Source: an uncultured Pelagibacteraceae bacterium
Lineage (GTDB): Bacteria; Pseudomonadota; Alphaproteobacteria; Pelagibacterales; Pelagibacteraceae
Direction of reading: 5' to 3'
Length of the DNA: 43,015 nt
NCBI GenBank assembly: GCA_902589705.1
Contig: CACITX010000006.1
Coordinates: 1 to 43,015 of the forward strand
Made by a program: the position numbers and the translations under genes. This document shows, piece by piece, positions 1-9,032 of this stretch (its first letter is position 1; each line of letters begins with the position of its first letter). The notes beneath the pieces were generated by a model, which saw nothing but the letters and a program-made list of their open reading frames with translations, ran no database searches and was not told where the DNA came from.

Positions 1-2009
1 GCTTATCAGTTTTAGGTTGGGGCGTAGGTGGTATAGAAGCAGAAGCTGCAATGTTAGGTCAGCCGATCTCGATGTTAATACCAGAAGTAGTTGGCGTAGA
101 GCTTAAAGGAAAATTAAAAGAGGGAACAACGGCAACAGACTTAGTTTTAATCATTGTTGAGATGTTAAGAAAAAAAGGTGTTGTTGGAAAATTTGTAGAA
201 TTTTACGGTGAGGGTTTAAAAAATTTAACTTTAGCTGATAGAGCAACGATTGCAAACATGGCTCCAGAGTATGGTGCAACATGTGGTTTCTTTCCGGTTG
301 ATGATGAGTCACTTAAGTATTTAAAATTATCCGGAAGAGACAAAGAAACAATAGAGTTAGTAGAAAAATATTCAAAAGAGCAAGGTTTCTGGGCAAGTAA
401 TGATGTGGTGTTCACTGATACTTTATCATTAGATGTAAGCACAGTTGTTACAAGTATTTCCGGTCCTAAGAGACCACAGGATAAAGTTCTATTAACAAAA
501 GCTTCAACTGCTTTTGCAAAAGTTTATAAAGAAAACGCAAAAAGAGACAAAGCTATCGAAGCCAAAGTTGAAGGAACAGACTTTAGTGTAAAAGATGGTG
601 ATATTGTAATAGCAGCAATAACATCTTGCACAAACACTTCCAACCCAAGCGTAATGATTGGTGCAGGTCTTTTAGCAAAGAAAGCTCATGAAAAAGGATT
701 GAAAGTAAAACCTTGGGTTAAAACTTCATTAGCACCAGGTTCACAAGTTGTGACAGATTATTTAGAGAAAGCTGGTTTAAATAAATATTTAGATGAACTT
801 GGTTTTAATTTAGTTGGTTATGGTTGTACGACATGTATCGGTAACTCTGGGCCTTTAAATCAAAATATTTCTGATGCAATAAATAAAAATGATCTTTATG
901 CGGTATCTGTTTTATCAGGAAATAGAAACTTTGAAGGAAGAATAAATCCAGATGTTAAAGCAAATTATTTAGCATCTCCTCCGCTTGTTGTTGCGTACGC
1001 ATTAGCCGGCAATATGAATTTTGATATGTACAAGTCTGCACTTGGCAAAGATAAAAATGGTAAAGATGTTTTCTTAAAAGATATTTGGCCAAGTAACAAG
1101 GAAATAGAAGATTTAATGTTGAGTTCTTTAAATGCAGATATGTTCAAACAAAGATACTCAAATGTTTCAGAAGGACCTAAAGAGTGGCAAGCTATTAATA
1201 CAACAGATAGCGATATTTATAATTGGGAAGCTAACTCTACATATGTAAAGAGACCTCCGTTTTTTGATAATCTACCAGATCAACCAGAAGGTTTTAAACC
1301 AATTAACGATGCTAGAATTTTATTATTATTAGCAGACTCAGTTACAACAGATCATATTTCACCAGCAGGAAGTATTAAAAAAGAAAGTCCTACAGGTGAT
1401 TATTTTATGAAACATCAAATTCAACAAAAAGATTTTAATTCTTATGGCGCTAGACGAGGAAATCATGAAGTAATGATGAGAGGAACGTTTGGAAATATTA
1501 AAATAAGAAATGAAATGGCGCCAGGAACTGAAGGTGGATTCACGACATTACAACCAGATGGAAAAGTAATGAGTGTTTATGAAGCTGCAATGGAATACAA
1601 AAAAAGAAATAATGATTTAGTAGTTGTGGCGGGAAAAGAATACGGAACCGGTTCATCAAGAGACTGGGCAGCTAAAGGGACAAAACTTCTTGGAATTAAA
1701 GCTGTATTAGCTGAAAGTTTTGAGAGAATTCATAGATCAAATTTAATTGGAATGGGTGTTTTGCCTCTCCAATTCAAAGAAGGTTTTGACAGAAAGAAAT
1801 TAAACATAACTGGTGCAGAATTAGTATCAGTTGTTGATATTGATAAGGGAGTAAAACCAAGACAAGAAGTTACTTGTGAGATTAAATATAAAGATGGAAC
1901 TAGTAAAAAAATACAAATGCTTTGCAGAATTGATACAGCAAATGAGGTTGAGTATTACAAAAATGGCGGAATTCTTCAGTATGTTTTAAGAAACATGCTA
2001 GCTAATTAA
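1..2009 (+). CDS. acnA: Aconitate hydratase, 5'-truncated by the window edge
   Basis: Interconverts citrate and isocitrate in the TCA cycle with a [4Fe-4S] cluster. The reading frame is open from base 3, upstream of the first in-frame ATG at 51, and the peptide there ([14 protein letters not shown]) is the conserved aconitase core, so the gene starts outside the window. The cluster-ligand regions are visible as TSCTNTSNP near base 625 and [14 protein letters not shown] near base 830. The C-terminal swivel domain carries the [13 protein letters not shown] motif near base 1650. The stop at 2007-2009 is followed with no gap by the MmgE/PrpD gene, so the two are probably co-transcribed. Because the neighbour is PrpD-like, a role in 2-methylcitrate processing (AcnD) was considered, but the sequence reads as the general AcnA type. 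About 240 N-terminal residues are missing. Confidence 0.95.
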   Translation, partial: LSVLGWGVGGIEAEAAMLGQPISMLIPEVVGVELKGKLKEGTTATDLVLIIVEMLRKKGVVGKFVEFYGEGLKNLTLADRATIANMAPEYGATCGFFPVDDESLKYLKLSGRDKETIELVEKYSKEQGFWASNDVVFTDTLSLDVSTVVTSISGPKRPQDKVLLTKASTAFAKVYKENAKRDKAIEAKVEGTDFSVKDGDIVIAAITSCTNTSNPSVMIGAGLLAKKAHEKGLKVKPWVKTSLAPGSQVVTDYLEKAGLNKYLDELGFNLVGYGCTTCIGNSGPLNQNISDAINKNDLYAVSVLSGNRNFEGRINPDVKANYLASPPLVVAYALAGNMNFDMYKSALGKDKNGKDVFLKDIWPSNKEIEDLMLSSLNADMFKQRYSNVSEGPKEWQAINTTDSDIYNWEANSTYVKRPPFFDNLPDQPEGFKPINDARILLLLADSVTTDHISPAGSIKKESPTGDYFMKHQIQQKDFNSYGARRGNHEVMMRGTFGNIKIRNEMAPGTEGGFTTLQPDGKVMSVYEAAMEYKKRNNDLVVVAGKEYGTGSSRDWAAKGTKLLGIKAVLAESFERIHRSNLIGMGVLPLQFKEGFDRKKLNITGAELVSVVDIDKGVKPRQEVTCEIKYKDGTSKKIQMLCRIDTANEVEYYKNGGILQYVLRNMLAN

Positions 2010-3515
2010 ATGCGAGATATAAAAGTAAAAGTTCACCCATCAAAATCAAACTTAAAAAAAGAAGATCAATTAGCTTGGAAGATTGCAGAAATTGCATCTG
2101 ATAAAGCCAAAATAGATAACAAAGCAGTTGATATGGTTATCAATAGAATTATCGATAACGCATCTGTTGCTATTGCTTCATTTAATAGAAGACCAGTTGC
2201 TTCAGCAAGAGCTATGGCTTTAGCGCATTCAAGAAAAAAAGGTGCAACAGTATTTGGTTTAAACCCCAAAGTTAAAATAGACTGTGAATGGGCAGCATGG
2301 GCAAATGGTACAGCAGTTAGAGAATTAGATTATCATGATACTTTTTTAGCAGCAGACTACAGTCACCCGGGAGATAATATCCCTGCAATTCTGGCTGTAG
2401 CTCAACAAAAAGGTTGTAGCGGAAAAGATTTAATTAAAGGAATTTTAACTGGTTACGAAGTTCAGGTGAATTTAGTTAAAGGAATTTGTTTGCATGAACA
2501 TAAAGTAGATCATATAGCTCACTTAGGACCAAGTGTTGCTGCAGGTTTAGGTAGTCTATTAAATTTGAAAACAGATGTTATTTATCAATCTGTTCAACAA
2601 GCATTACATATTACAGTTTCAACAAGACAATCAAGAAAAGGGGAGATTTCAAGCTGGAAAGCTTTTGCTCCCGCTCATGCTGGAAAACTAGCAATTGAAG
2701 CAGTTGATAGATGTATGAGAGGTGAAGGTGCGCCATCACCAATTTACGAAGGTGAAGATAGTGTGATTGCTTATATTTTATCTGGTCCAGATAAAGAGTA
2801 TACCGTACCACTTCCAAACGTTAACGAACCTAAAAGAGCAATATTAGAAACATATACAAAGGAACATTCGGCTGAATATCAATCTCAAGCTTTGATTGAT
2901 TTAGCTAGAAGTTTAAATAAAAAAATATCAAACATAAGTGATATCGATAACATTGTAATAGAAACTAGCCACCATACACATTATGTAATTGGAACAGGTG
3001 CAAACGATCCTCAGAAAATGGATCCAAAAGCTAGCAGAGAAACTTTAGATCACTCTATAATGTATATTTTTGCCGTTGCATTAGAAGATGGTGCTTGGCA
3101 TCATGTAAAATCTTACACACCGCAAAGAGCTCAAAGAAAAAGCACAGTTGAACTTTGGCATAAGATTTCAACTAAAGAAGATCCTAAATGGACTGAAAAA
3201 TATCACGATCCTAATCCAAATAATAAATGTTTTGGAGGAAAAGTAATCATCAAAATGAAAGATGGTTCAGTGATTTCTGAAGAAATTAATGTTGCTGATG
3301 CACACCCATCTGGGAAAAGACCCTTTACTCGTAAAGAATATATTAATAAATTTAAAACTTTGACGGATGGAATTATTTCTAAAAGTGAGTCAGATAGGTT
3401 TTTAAAATGTGTTCAAAATCTTCCAAAATTAAAAGCAAAAGATTTAATAGGATTAAATGTAGAAGTAAATCCAGCTACAAAAAAGAAATCTAAAAGCAGT
3501 AAGGGAATTTTTTAA
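2010..3515 (+). CDS. prpD: MmgE/PrpD family protein, probable 2-methylcitrate dehydratase
   Basis: PrpD dehydrates 2-methylcitrate in the methylcitrate cycle that oxidises propionyl-CoA. Members of the wider MmgE/PrpD family also act on related acids. The 501-residue product has the family layout, including [16 protein letters not shown] near residue 96, the [14 protein letters not shown] segment just after it, and [12 protein letters not shown] near residue 283. The length is usual for PrpD. The ATG directly follows the aconitase stop without a spacer, which supports co-transcription and fits the need for an aconitase after PrpD in this cycle. The 3' end abuts the convergent flavoprotein gene with no bases between. 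The C-terminus ends in a lysine- and serine-rich tail. The family is certain. The exact substrate is inferred, since prpB and prpC are not in view. Confidence 0.85.
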   Translation: MRDIKVKVHPSKSNLKKEDQLAWKIAEIASDKAKIDNKAVDMVINRIIDNASVAIASFNRRPVASARAMALAHSRKKGATVFGLNPKVKIDCEWAAWANGTAVRELDYHDTFLAADYSHPGDNIPAILAVAQQKGCSGKDLIKGILTGYEVQVNLVKGICLHEHKVDHIAHLGPSVAAGLGSLLNLKTDVIYQSVQQALHITVSTRQSRKGEISSWKAFAPAHAGKLAIEAVDRCMRGEGAPSPIYEGEDSVIAYILSGPDKEYTVPLPNVNEPKRAILETYTKEHSAEYQSQALIDLARSLNKKISNISDIDNIVIETSHHTHYVIGTGANDPQKMDPKASRETLDHSIMYIFAVALEDGAWHHVKSYTPQRAQRKSTVELWHKISTKEDPKWTEKYHDPNPNNKCFGGKVIIKMKDGSVISEEINVADAHPSGKRPFTRKEYINKFKTLTDGIISKSESDRFLKCVQNLPKLKAKDLIGLNVEVNPATKKKSKSSKGIF

Positions 3516-4478
3516 TTACTTAATTTTCTTAGCAAGATCGATCGCACTAAGCCAAGCATTCTCAACTTTAGGTCCATTAAGCCAATCACCACAAACACCT
3601 AAATTATACTTTTTACTCCATATACTAAGATAAGGAGTCTTCTCGTAATTATATGAATACTTCCAGCCATGAATTTTTTTAAAAATAATCTTCTTTTTCT
3701 CAAAGCCTGATGATTGAAGAAAACGGTTTATTAATTTTTCCATTACTGATTTATCAGTTTTATATTTATTAATAGTTTTTTTTGACCAATTTAATGTTGC
3801 CTGAAGTGTCCATAAATTCGTATTTGATTTAAATCTCTTTTTGCTGTTTTCATTAGCTGCCCAAGCTAATATATCATCATTAAATTTTATCGAGCTAATT
3901 GGAAGGTTTTTTTGATTTTTAAATGCAACCATAACTGTAATATTAGGCTGCATTTTAACTTTAAGATTAAGGATTTTTTTCTCTAAGTAATTTCTTGCCA
4001 ACTTCTTTAATTGAGGGTAAGGGCAGGTTAATATTAATGATTTAAATTCATGTATTGATTTATCATTAAGAGTTATTTCCCAAAAATATTTATTAAATTT
4101 AATCTTTGTTATTAGCGAAGTAAATGACTGATTTATTCCTTTAAGATTATATTTAGCTAAATCATTATTAGCTTTTTTTCCAATGTATTTTAATGAGAAC
4201 GGTTTTTTCTCAAAAGTAAAATCTAAATGATTTTCATTCCAGGATTTAAGTATCTTTTTTTTATGAAGCTTTTGTATGAACTTTGTAAATTCTTTTGATT
4301 TTGGAGATATATATTGAACTCCATGATCAAAGCTTAAATTATCTTTAAATCTTTTATTAGAAGATCTTCCACCTGGACCTCTTGCCTTATCAAAAACTTT
4401 TACAGAGTATTTTTTAGATAATAGATTTGCTATTGTAGAGCCAGATATACCTGACCCTAAAATACAAAAGTCTATCAT
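3516..4478 (-). CDS. FAD/NAD(P)-dependent oxidoreductase, renalase-like
   Basis: The 320-residue protein begins with a Rossmann dinucleotide-binding motif (GSGISGS, residues 8-14). This is followed by a GPGGRSSNKR segment near residue 36 and DHGVQYISP near residue 52, which are typical of small renalase-type amine-oxidase flavoproteins. The C-terminus has VCGDWLNGPKVENAWLSA, the second FAD-contacting region of this family (G-D followed by a helix). The substrate is unknown. It overlaps the upstream TerC-like gene by 4 bases (ATGA type), so the two are translationally coupled on the minus strand. No membrane segment or signal peptide is visible. Related flavoproteins are often found near photolyase genes in marine bacteria, but here it sits about 17 kb from them, so I draw no functional conclusion. 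Confidence 0.8.
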   Translation of the reverse strand: MIDFCILGSGISGSTIANLLSKKYSVKVFDKARGPGGRSSNKRFKDNLSFDHGVQYISPKSKEFTKFIQKLHKKKILKSWNENHLDFTFEKKPFSLKYIGKKANNDLAKYNLKGINQSFTSLITKIKFNKYFWEITLNDKSIHEFKSLILTCPYPQLKKLARNYLEKKILNLKVKMQPNITVMVAFKNQKNLPISSIKFNDDILAWAANENSKKRFKSNTNLWTLQATLNWSKKTINKYKTDKSVMEKLINRFLQSSGFEKKKIIFKKIHGWKYSYNYEKTPYLSIWSKKYNLGVCGDWLNGPKVENAWLSAIDLAKKIK

Positions 4479-5095
4479 ATTGCAAACAAGAATTCGTATT
4501 TTTCGTTAATTGAAAGAACTTCGTAATTGACTAATCCACCGATGATTAATTGGATTGCGATTATAAGAATGACAAATAACCCTAAGTAACCAAGCCAAAC
4601 ATGTTTTTTAATAAAGTCTGCAAAGAAACTTGCTAAAGTAGCTATTAAAAAAACCGACAATAATAAACCGATAACCATAATGTGAAAATTACCTTTTGAA
4701 GCAGCGACAACCGCTAAAACGTTATCAAAACTCAAGGTTAAGTCAGCTATTAAAACTTGATAAACTCCAGTTGAGAAACTTTTTGTTTCTTTAGACTTCA
4801 ATTGAGGTGATCTAATTTTATTTTGACCAAAAAAATCTTGTCTTAAATTATTAATTACCCAGATTAAAGCTACTCCACCTAAAATTTTTACCCATGCAAA
4901 TTCAAATATGAAATTTGCACCAGTTGCAAAGACTATTCTGAATAAAAATGCAGCTGCAACACCCCAAGCAATGATTTTTCTTCTATTTTCAGGTGCAAAA
5001 TTTGCTGCAATGATACCAATAATGATTGCATTATCTGCAGCCATGACTACATCTATAATCAGAATCTGAAAGGTAATAATGAATTGCTCTAACAT
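4475..5095 (-). CDS. TerC/YjbE family integral membrane protein
   Basis: The 206-residue product has about six to seven hydrophobic segments. It carries the two acidic family motifs within membrane helices, DVVMAADNAIII near residue 15 and LTLSFDNVLAVVAA near residue 118, which are the hallmark of the TerC/YjbE superfamily. TerC-family proteins are implicated in metal ion handling, including manganese export in some bacteria. Which ion is moved here cannot be read from the sequence. It is the first gene of a two-gene minus-strand unit and overlaps the flavoprotein start by 4 bases. The 49 bases to the divergent MATE gene must hold both promoters. Confidence 0.85.
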   Translation of the reverse strand: MLEQFIITFQILIIDVVMAADNAIIIGIIAANFAPENRRKIIAWGVAAAFLFRIVFATGANFIFEFAWVKILGGVALIWVINNLRQDFFGQNKIRSPQLKSKETKSFSTGVYQVLIADLTLSFDNVLAVVAASKGNFHIMVIGLLLSVFLIATLASFFADFIKKHVWLGYLGLFVILIIAIQLIIGGLVNYEVLSINEKYEFLFAI

Positions 5096-5144
5096 TCTTT
5101 TAATAGGTGTATATAAGCATATTTATTAGTTTTAAAGAAAAAAA

Positions 5145-6470
5145 ATGAAATCAGTAAAATATTTAACAAAATTTTCAAAAAAACAAATTATTTTGCTGTC
5201 CATCCCGGTCTTTTTTTCAAACTTAGCTATCCCACTTGTCGGTATGGTTGATACGGGGCTGATGGGAAATCTTGGAGAGACTAAATATTTAGCAGCAACG
5301 AGTATTGCAACATCTGTAATGACGATGATTATTTGGAGTTTCGGTTTTTTAAGAATGGGAACTGTTGGAATTGTTTCTCAAGCACTTGGAAGAGGTGATT
5401 ATAACGAGATAGTTAAAACATTATTAAGAAACTTCATCATAGCAATGGGAATTGCTTTAATAATAATTTTTTTAAAACCATTAATTTATCTATCTATTGG
5501 ACATTTTTTTATAACTTCTTCAGAAACGCAAGAATTAATTAATACATATTTAAATGTAAGAGTTTTTTCAGTTCCAGCTGAATTGGCTATTTATATTTTA
5601 GTGGGTTTTTATTTAGGAATTCAAAAAACTAAAATTTCAAGTTTATTAATAGTAACATTATCGGTTTTAAATATCGTTTTTAGCTCAATATTAGTTTTAT
5701 CTTATAATTTAAATGTATTTGGTGTTGCCTTAGGAACTTTATTTGCAAGTTATATAACTGTGATAATTTTCTTATTATTTACATATAATTATATTATTAA
5801 GAAATTTAAAATCATACCAAAATTTGAAAGGTTAATTATTAAGTCTAAGCTTTTAAGATTATTTAATATTAACTTTGATATTTTTATTAGAACTTTATTT
5901 CTAACTTTCTCTTTTTTATGGGTAACTTACTTAGGTTCCAAGTTAGGAGAAGATTATCTAGCAGTAAATACAATATTAATGCAGTTTATAATTTTAGCTG
6001 CTTTCTTTCTGGATGCTTATGCATTCTCAACGGAGGGAATTGTTGGATTTACTGTTGGTAGAAAGAATAAATTATCTTTTCTTTCTGCTGTTAAAAATTC
6101 TATTCAAGTAAGTTTTTATACTGCTTTAATTATTTCAGTTCTTTATCTTTTATTTTTCAAGGAAATTATAAATATTATAACTGATATAGAAATTTTAAGA
6201 TTTATTTCCTACAAGCATTTTATATGGATTATTGTAATTCCTCCTGTTGCATCTTTTTGTTATCAACTTGATGGAATTTTTATTGGAGCTTCTCAAACAA
6301 AAGAAATAAGAAACGCTATGATCGTCTCTGTTATAGGGTTTATTGGAGCTTCAATTTATTTAACAGATTTTTTTGAAAATCATGGTTTATGGTTTTCTTT
6401 AATGCTTTTTATGATACTCAGAGCTCTAACGTTGAAGTTTTATTTTAATAAAATTTTAAGAAAGTTTTAA
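5145..6470 (+). CDS. MATE family efflux transporter (DinF-like)
   Basis: The 441-residue protein shows about twelve hydrophobic helices. It begins with a positively charged stretch and then LLSIPVFFSNLAIPLVGMVDTGLMG, the conserved first-helix region of multidrug and toxin extrusion proteins. The FLRMGTVGIVSQALGRGD segment near residue 68 is characteristic of the DinF branch. These proteins export cationic compounds using Na+ or H+ gradients, and the substrate is unknown. The stop codon is followed immediately by the EamA transporter ATG, so both are likely translated from one message. The AT-rich 49-base gap upstream contains TATATAAG near 5109, a possible -10 region. Confidence 0.88.
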   Translation: MKSVKYLTKFSKKQIILLSIPVFFSNLAIPLVGMVDTGLMGNLGETKYLAATSIATSVMTMIIWSFGFLRMGTVGIVSQALGRGDYNEIVKTLLRNFIIAMGIALIIIFLKPLIYLSIGHFFITSSETQELINTYLNVRVFSVPAELAIYILVGFYLGIQKTKISSLLIVTLSVLNIVFSSILVLSYNLNVFGVALGTLFASYITVIIFLLFTYNYIIKKFKIIPKFERLIIKSKLLRLFNINFDIFIRTLFLTFSFLWVTYLGSKLGEDYLAVNTILMQFIILAAFFLDAYAFSTEGIVGFTVGRKNKLSFLSAVKNSIQVSFYTALIISVLYLLFFKEIINIITDIEILRFISYKHFIWIIVIPPVASFCYQLDGIFIGASQTKEIRNAMIVSVIGFIGASIYLTDFFENHGLWFSLMLFMILRALTLKFYFNKILRKF

Positions 6471-7337
6471 ATGCAATTTCTATATAAAATCCCAGGATAC
6501 ATCCTTCTTTTGTTTGGAGGATTTTGTTTAAGTTGGGGTGGTTTTATTATTAGATCCTTTGAAGAGGCGACTGTTTGGCAAATTTTATTATTGAGATCTG
6601 TTTTCTTTATGGTTGCATTAATGGTTTTTTTAATTGCAACTTATAAAAAAAATACAATAAAGATTATAAAAGATGCCGGTTACCCTGCAGCACTTGGAGG
6701 ATTAGTAATGTCTTTGAGTTTTATCGCATTCGTAGTTTCGATGAGCATCACAACAGTTGCTAATGTAGTATTCATTATAAGCACACAGACAATGTTTTTG
6801 GCAATTTTTGGTTATTTTTATCTAAAAGAAAAAGTTTCATTAATTAGTTTCTTTTCAATTGTATTAGCTATGGGAGGAATAACTATAATGGTAGGAGACT
6901 CTCTTTCTACTGGTTCATTTTTTGGAAATATTGTTGCCTTAGCGATTCCGATAAATTTTTCAATATTAGTAATGATCATTAGAAAAAATAAAAATTTAGA
7001 TATGGTGCCTGCAATTTTTTATTCAGGAATTTTCAGTATCATTTACGGACTAATTCTCTCTGAGTCATTTGTATTTACAAGCCATGATATTTTAATGGGT
7101 TTTTTCCTTGGCGTGCCTCAACTAGCTTTTGGATTTATTTGTATTACTATCGGATCAAGAACGACACCTTCAACCACAATTGGTCTTTTGATGTTAACTG
7201 AGACTTTATTTGCTCCTGTTTGGGTATGGTTATTTTTAAATGAGATACCACCTTTAAGTGTACTTATCGGAGGATGTGTAATAATAACAGCAATTATATT
7301 GAAAAGCCTAGACAAAAATAAAGTCACATCTCAATAA
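6471..7337 (+). CDS. EamA/DMT family transporter
   Basis: The 288-residue protein has about ten hydrophobic helices arranged as two five-helix repeats, the layout of EamA drug/metabolite transporters. The motifs seen include SWGGFIIRSFEEAT near residue 21 and a second repeat around PSTTIGLLMLTETLFAPVWVWLFLNE near residue 230. This is the usual DMT end-of-repeat signature, with a glutamate after a hydrophobic helix. The substrate is not predictable, and family members export amino acids, nucleotides or metabolites. It follows the MATE gene with no spacer. It is followed by the glycine riboswitch leader, so transcription of the gcv operon may begin in the 3' region of this gene or just downstream. 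Confidence 0.85.
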   Translation: MQFLYKIPGYILLLFGGFCLSWGGFIIRSFEEATVWQILLLRSVFFMVALMVFLIATYKKNTIKIIKDAGYPAALGGLVMSLSFIAFVVSMSITTVANVVFIISTQTMFLAIFGYFYLKEKVSLISFFSIVLAMGGITIMVGDSLSTGSFFGNIVALAIPINFSILVMIIRKNKNLDMVPAIFYSGIFSIIYGLILSESFVFTSHDILMGFFLGVPQLAFGFICITIGSRTTPSTTIGLLMLTETLFAPVWVWLFLNEIPPLSVLIGGCVIITAIILKSLDKNKVTSQ

Positions 7338-7343
7338 TTATAT

Positions 7344-7349
7344 TTGACA
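7344..7349 (+). promoter_or_regulatory. Possible -35 box (TTGACA) upstream of the glycine riboswitch
   Basis: A perfect TTGACA lies 31 bases before the first riboswitch pairing strand, where a promoter for the gcv leader would be expected. No good -10 hexamer follows at 16-18 bases (GATGAG and GAGAGT are poor matches), so this is a weak call made on position. Confidence 0.3.
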
Positions 7350-7379
7350 TTTAAGGTCTTTTCGATGAGAGTCAACTTG

Positions 7380-7543
7380 TAACGGGAGAGACCAATATTT
7401 GGCGCCGAAGGAGCAACCACCCCGGAAACTCTCAGGCAAAAGGACCGTTACCGTAATAACTCTGGAAAGCAGGCAAAAGCCTCACCGAAGGATTAAATCT
7501 CTCAGGTACATAGACAGATGGGGTTAATAAAAAAGAGTTATTA
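7380..7543 (+). promoter_or_regulatory. Tandem glycine riboswitch controlling gcvTHP
   Basis: Two glycine aptamers lie in series upstream of gcvT. Aptamer 1 is closed by 7380-7385 (TAACGG) pairing with 7445-7450 (CCGTTA). It contains the conserved GGGAGAG, GCGCCGAAGGAGCAA and CTCAGGCAAAAGGACCG elements. Aptamer 2 follows with CTCTGGAAAGCAGGC, TCACCGAAGGATTAAA, CTCTCAGGTACA and GACAGATGGGG. Glycine riboswitches of this type usually switch on the glycine cleavage operon when glycine is plentiful, and one in front of gcvT is known in SAR11. The expression platform seems to act at the ribosome binding site. Bases 7454-7463 are perfectly complementary to 7534-7543, which includes the weak Shine-Dalgarno AGAG and the A of the gcvT ATG. 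No terminator hairpin with a U-run is visible. Confidence 0.95.
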
Positions 7544-8637
7544 TGGAGATACAAAAAACGGCTTTATATAATTATCACAAAAACCTGGGCGCAAAGTTTG
7601 TTCCTTTTGCTGGGTATGAAATGCCAATTCAGTACAAAGAGGGAATAGTTAAAGAGCATATTTCAACTAGAACACACGCTGGTTTTTTTGATGTATCTCA
7701 TATGGGACAATTTTTTCTTGAAGGAGATGAAACTTTAATAAATTCACTAGAAAAAATTATTCCTGCAGATTTAAAATCATTAAAAATTAATCATTCTAAA
7801 TATTCTTTTTTACTAAATGAAGATGGTGGGATTATTGATGATTTAATAATTACAAAAACTGAAAAAGGTTTCTGCATTATTTTAAATGCTGCTTGCAAAG
7901 ATAACGATATAAAACAAATTTCTAAGTTTTTAGATAAAAATCATAAATCTTTGTTAAACAATGAGTTATCTCTGATAGCTTTACAAGGACCTAAGTCGGT
8001 AGAAATTTTAGAAAAACTTATACCAGGAGTATCAAATTTGAAATTTATGACAGGGTCTAATTTTGATTATGAAGGAGAAAAAATTTATATTACAAGATCA
8101 GGATATACTGGAGAGGATGGTTTTGAAATCTCAATTTCAAATAAAAAAGTAGAAAAATTTGTTGATTTTCTAATTAAGCATAATGTTAAACCAATAGGTC
8201 TAGGCGCAAGAGACACGTTGAGATTAGAAGCAGGTTTGTGCTTATATGGCCATGATTTAAATGAAAAAATTAATCCAATCGAAGCAAATTTAAAGTGGGC
8301 AATTGCAAAAAAAAGAAAAGAGACTGGAGGCTTTAATGGATGGAAAAAGATTAAAAAACTTTTAGAGAGTGGATGCGAGAAAACAAGAGTTGGAATTAAA
8401 CCAGACGGAAAAATAATTGCTAGAGAAAATACAAAAATTTTTTCAACGGATGATAAAGAGATAGGAATCATCACAAGCGGAACTTTTGGCCCAAGTGTTA
8501 ACGCACCAGTTGCAATGGGATATTTAAATTCTAATTTTTCAGAAGTTGGAACTGAAATTAAGTTAGAAGTTAGAGGAAAAAAATATGGGGGTAAAGTAAC
8601 TGAACTTCCGTTTTATAAAAAAAGTTATGTTAAATAA
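7543..8637 (+). CDS. gcvT: Aminomethyltransferase, glycine cleavage system T protein
   Basis: Transfers the aminomethyl carbon from lipoyl-H protein to tetrahydrofolate, giving 5,10-methylene-THF and ammonia. The 364-residue product has the N-terminal GcvT signature ([25 protein letters not shown]), then [11 protein letters not shown] near residue 48. It also has [13 protein letters not shown]-like sequence near residue 184 and [19 protein letters not shown] near residue 220, which form the folate-binding core. The C-terminal beta-barrel ends in a PFYKK motif. The ATG at 7543 lies just after the riboswitch and its first base is part of the possible masking helix. gcvH follows after 14 bases. 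Length and motifs are normal. Confidence 0.97.
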   Translation: MEIQKTALYNYHKNLGAKFVPFAGYEMPIQYKEGIVKEHISTRTHAGFFDVSHMGQFFLEGDETLINSLEKIIPADLKSLKINHSKYSFLLNEDGGIIDDLIITKTEKGFCIILNAACKDNDIKQISKFLDKNHKSLLNNELSLIALQGPKSVEILEKLIPGVSNLKFMTGSNFDYEGEKIYITRSGYTGEDGFEISISNKKVEKFVDFLIKHNVKPIGLGARDTLRLEAGLCLYGHDLNEKINPIEANLKWAIAKKRKETGGFNGWKKIKKLLESGCEKTRVGIKPDGKIIARENTKIFSTDDKEIGIITSGTFGPSVNAPVAMGYLNSNFSEVGTEIKLEVRGKKYGGKVTELPFYKKSYVK

Positions 8638-8651
8638 AAAGTGAGGATAAT

Positions 8652-9032
8652 ATGAGTGAAAAAAAATTTTCAAAAAAACATGAATGGGTTTCTTTAGAAG
8701 GAGACATTGCTACTGTTGGTATTACTAAACATGCAACTGAAATGTTAGGGGATATAGTTTTTACTGAAGTGCCTGAGACTGGAAAAGTTGTTGAAAAAGA
8801 AGGACAGGCTGCAGTTGTAGAATCTACAAAAGCAGCTAGCGATGTTTATTCACCAATTTCTGGTGAAATTACAGAAGGAAACAAAGCAATCGTTGATGAT
8901 CCAAGCAGTGTTAACTCTGATCCGGAGGGAGCAAGTTGGTTTTTTAAATTAAAAATTAAAGATAAAGGAGAGTTAGACTCTCTTATGTCTAAAGAAGAGT
9001 ATGAAAAATTTGTAGCGGAGAATCCAAGTTAG
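8652..9032 (+). CDS. gcvH: Glycine cleavage system H protein
   Basis: The lipoyl carrier shuttles the aminomethyl intermediate among P, T and L proteins. At 126 residues it has the usual length. The lipoylated lysine lies in [20 protein letters not shown] (about residues 53-72), and the N-terminal [22 protein letters not shown] is the standard H-protein start. A GTGAGGAT sequence about 8 bases upstream of the ATG serves as a Shine-Dalgarno. The gcvP start codon directly follows the gcvH stop. The dihydrolipoyl dehydrogenase (L protein) is not in the operon, as is common, because it is shared with other complexes. Confidence 0.97.
   Translation: MSEKKFSKKHEWVSLEGDIATVGITKHATEMLGDIVFTEVPETGKVVEKEGQAAVVESTKAASDVYSPISGEITEGNKAIVDDPSSVNSDPEGASWFFKLKIKDKGELDSLMSKEEYEKFVAENPS

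Noticed and set aside
1-2009. AcnD (2-methylcitrate dehydratase) instead of AcnA, because PrpD follows.
   Set aside because: The visible motifs fit the general AcnA/IRP-like aconitase, and AcnD is normally paired with PrpF, which is not seen here.
8085-8474. A 129-codon open frame on the minus strand inside gcvT.
   Set aside because: It lies entirely opposite a certain gene and shows composition expected of an antisense shadow. No start signal supports it.
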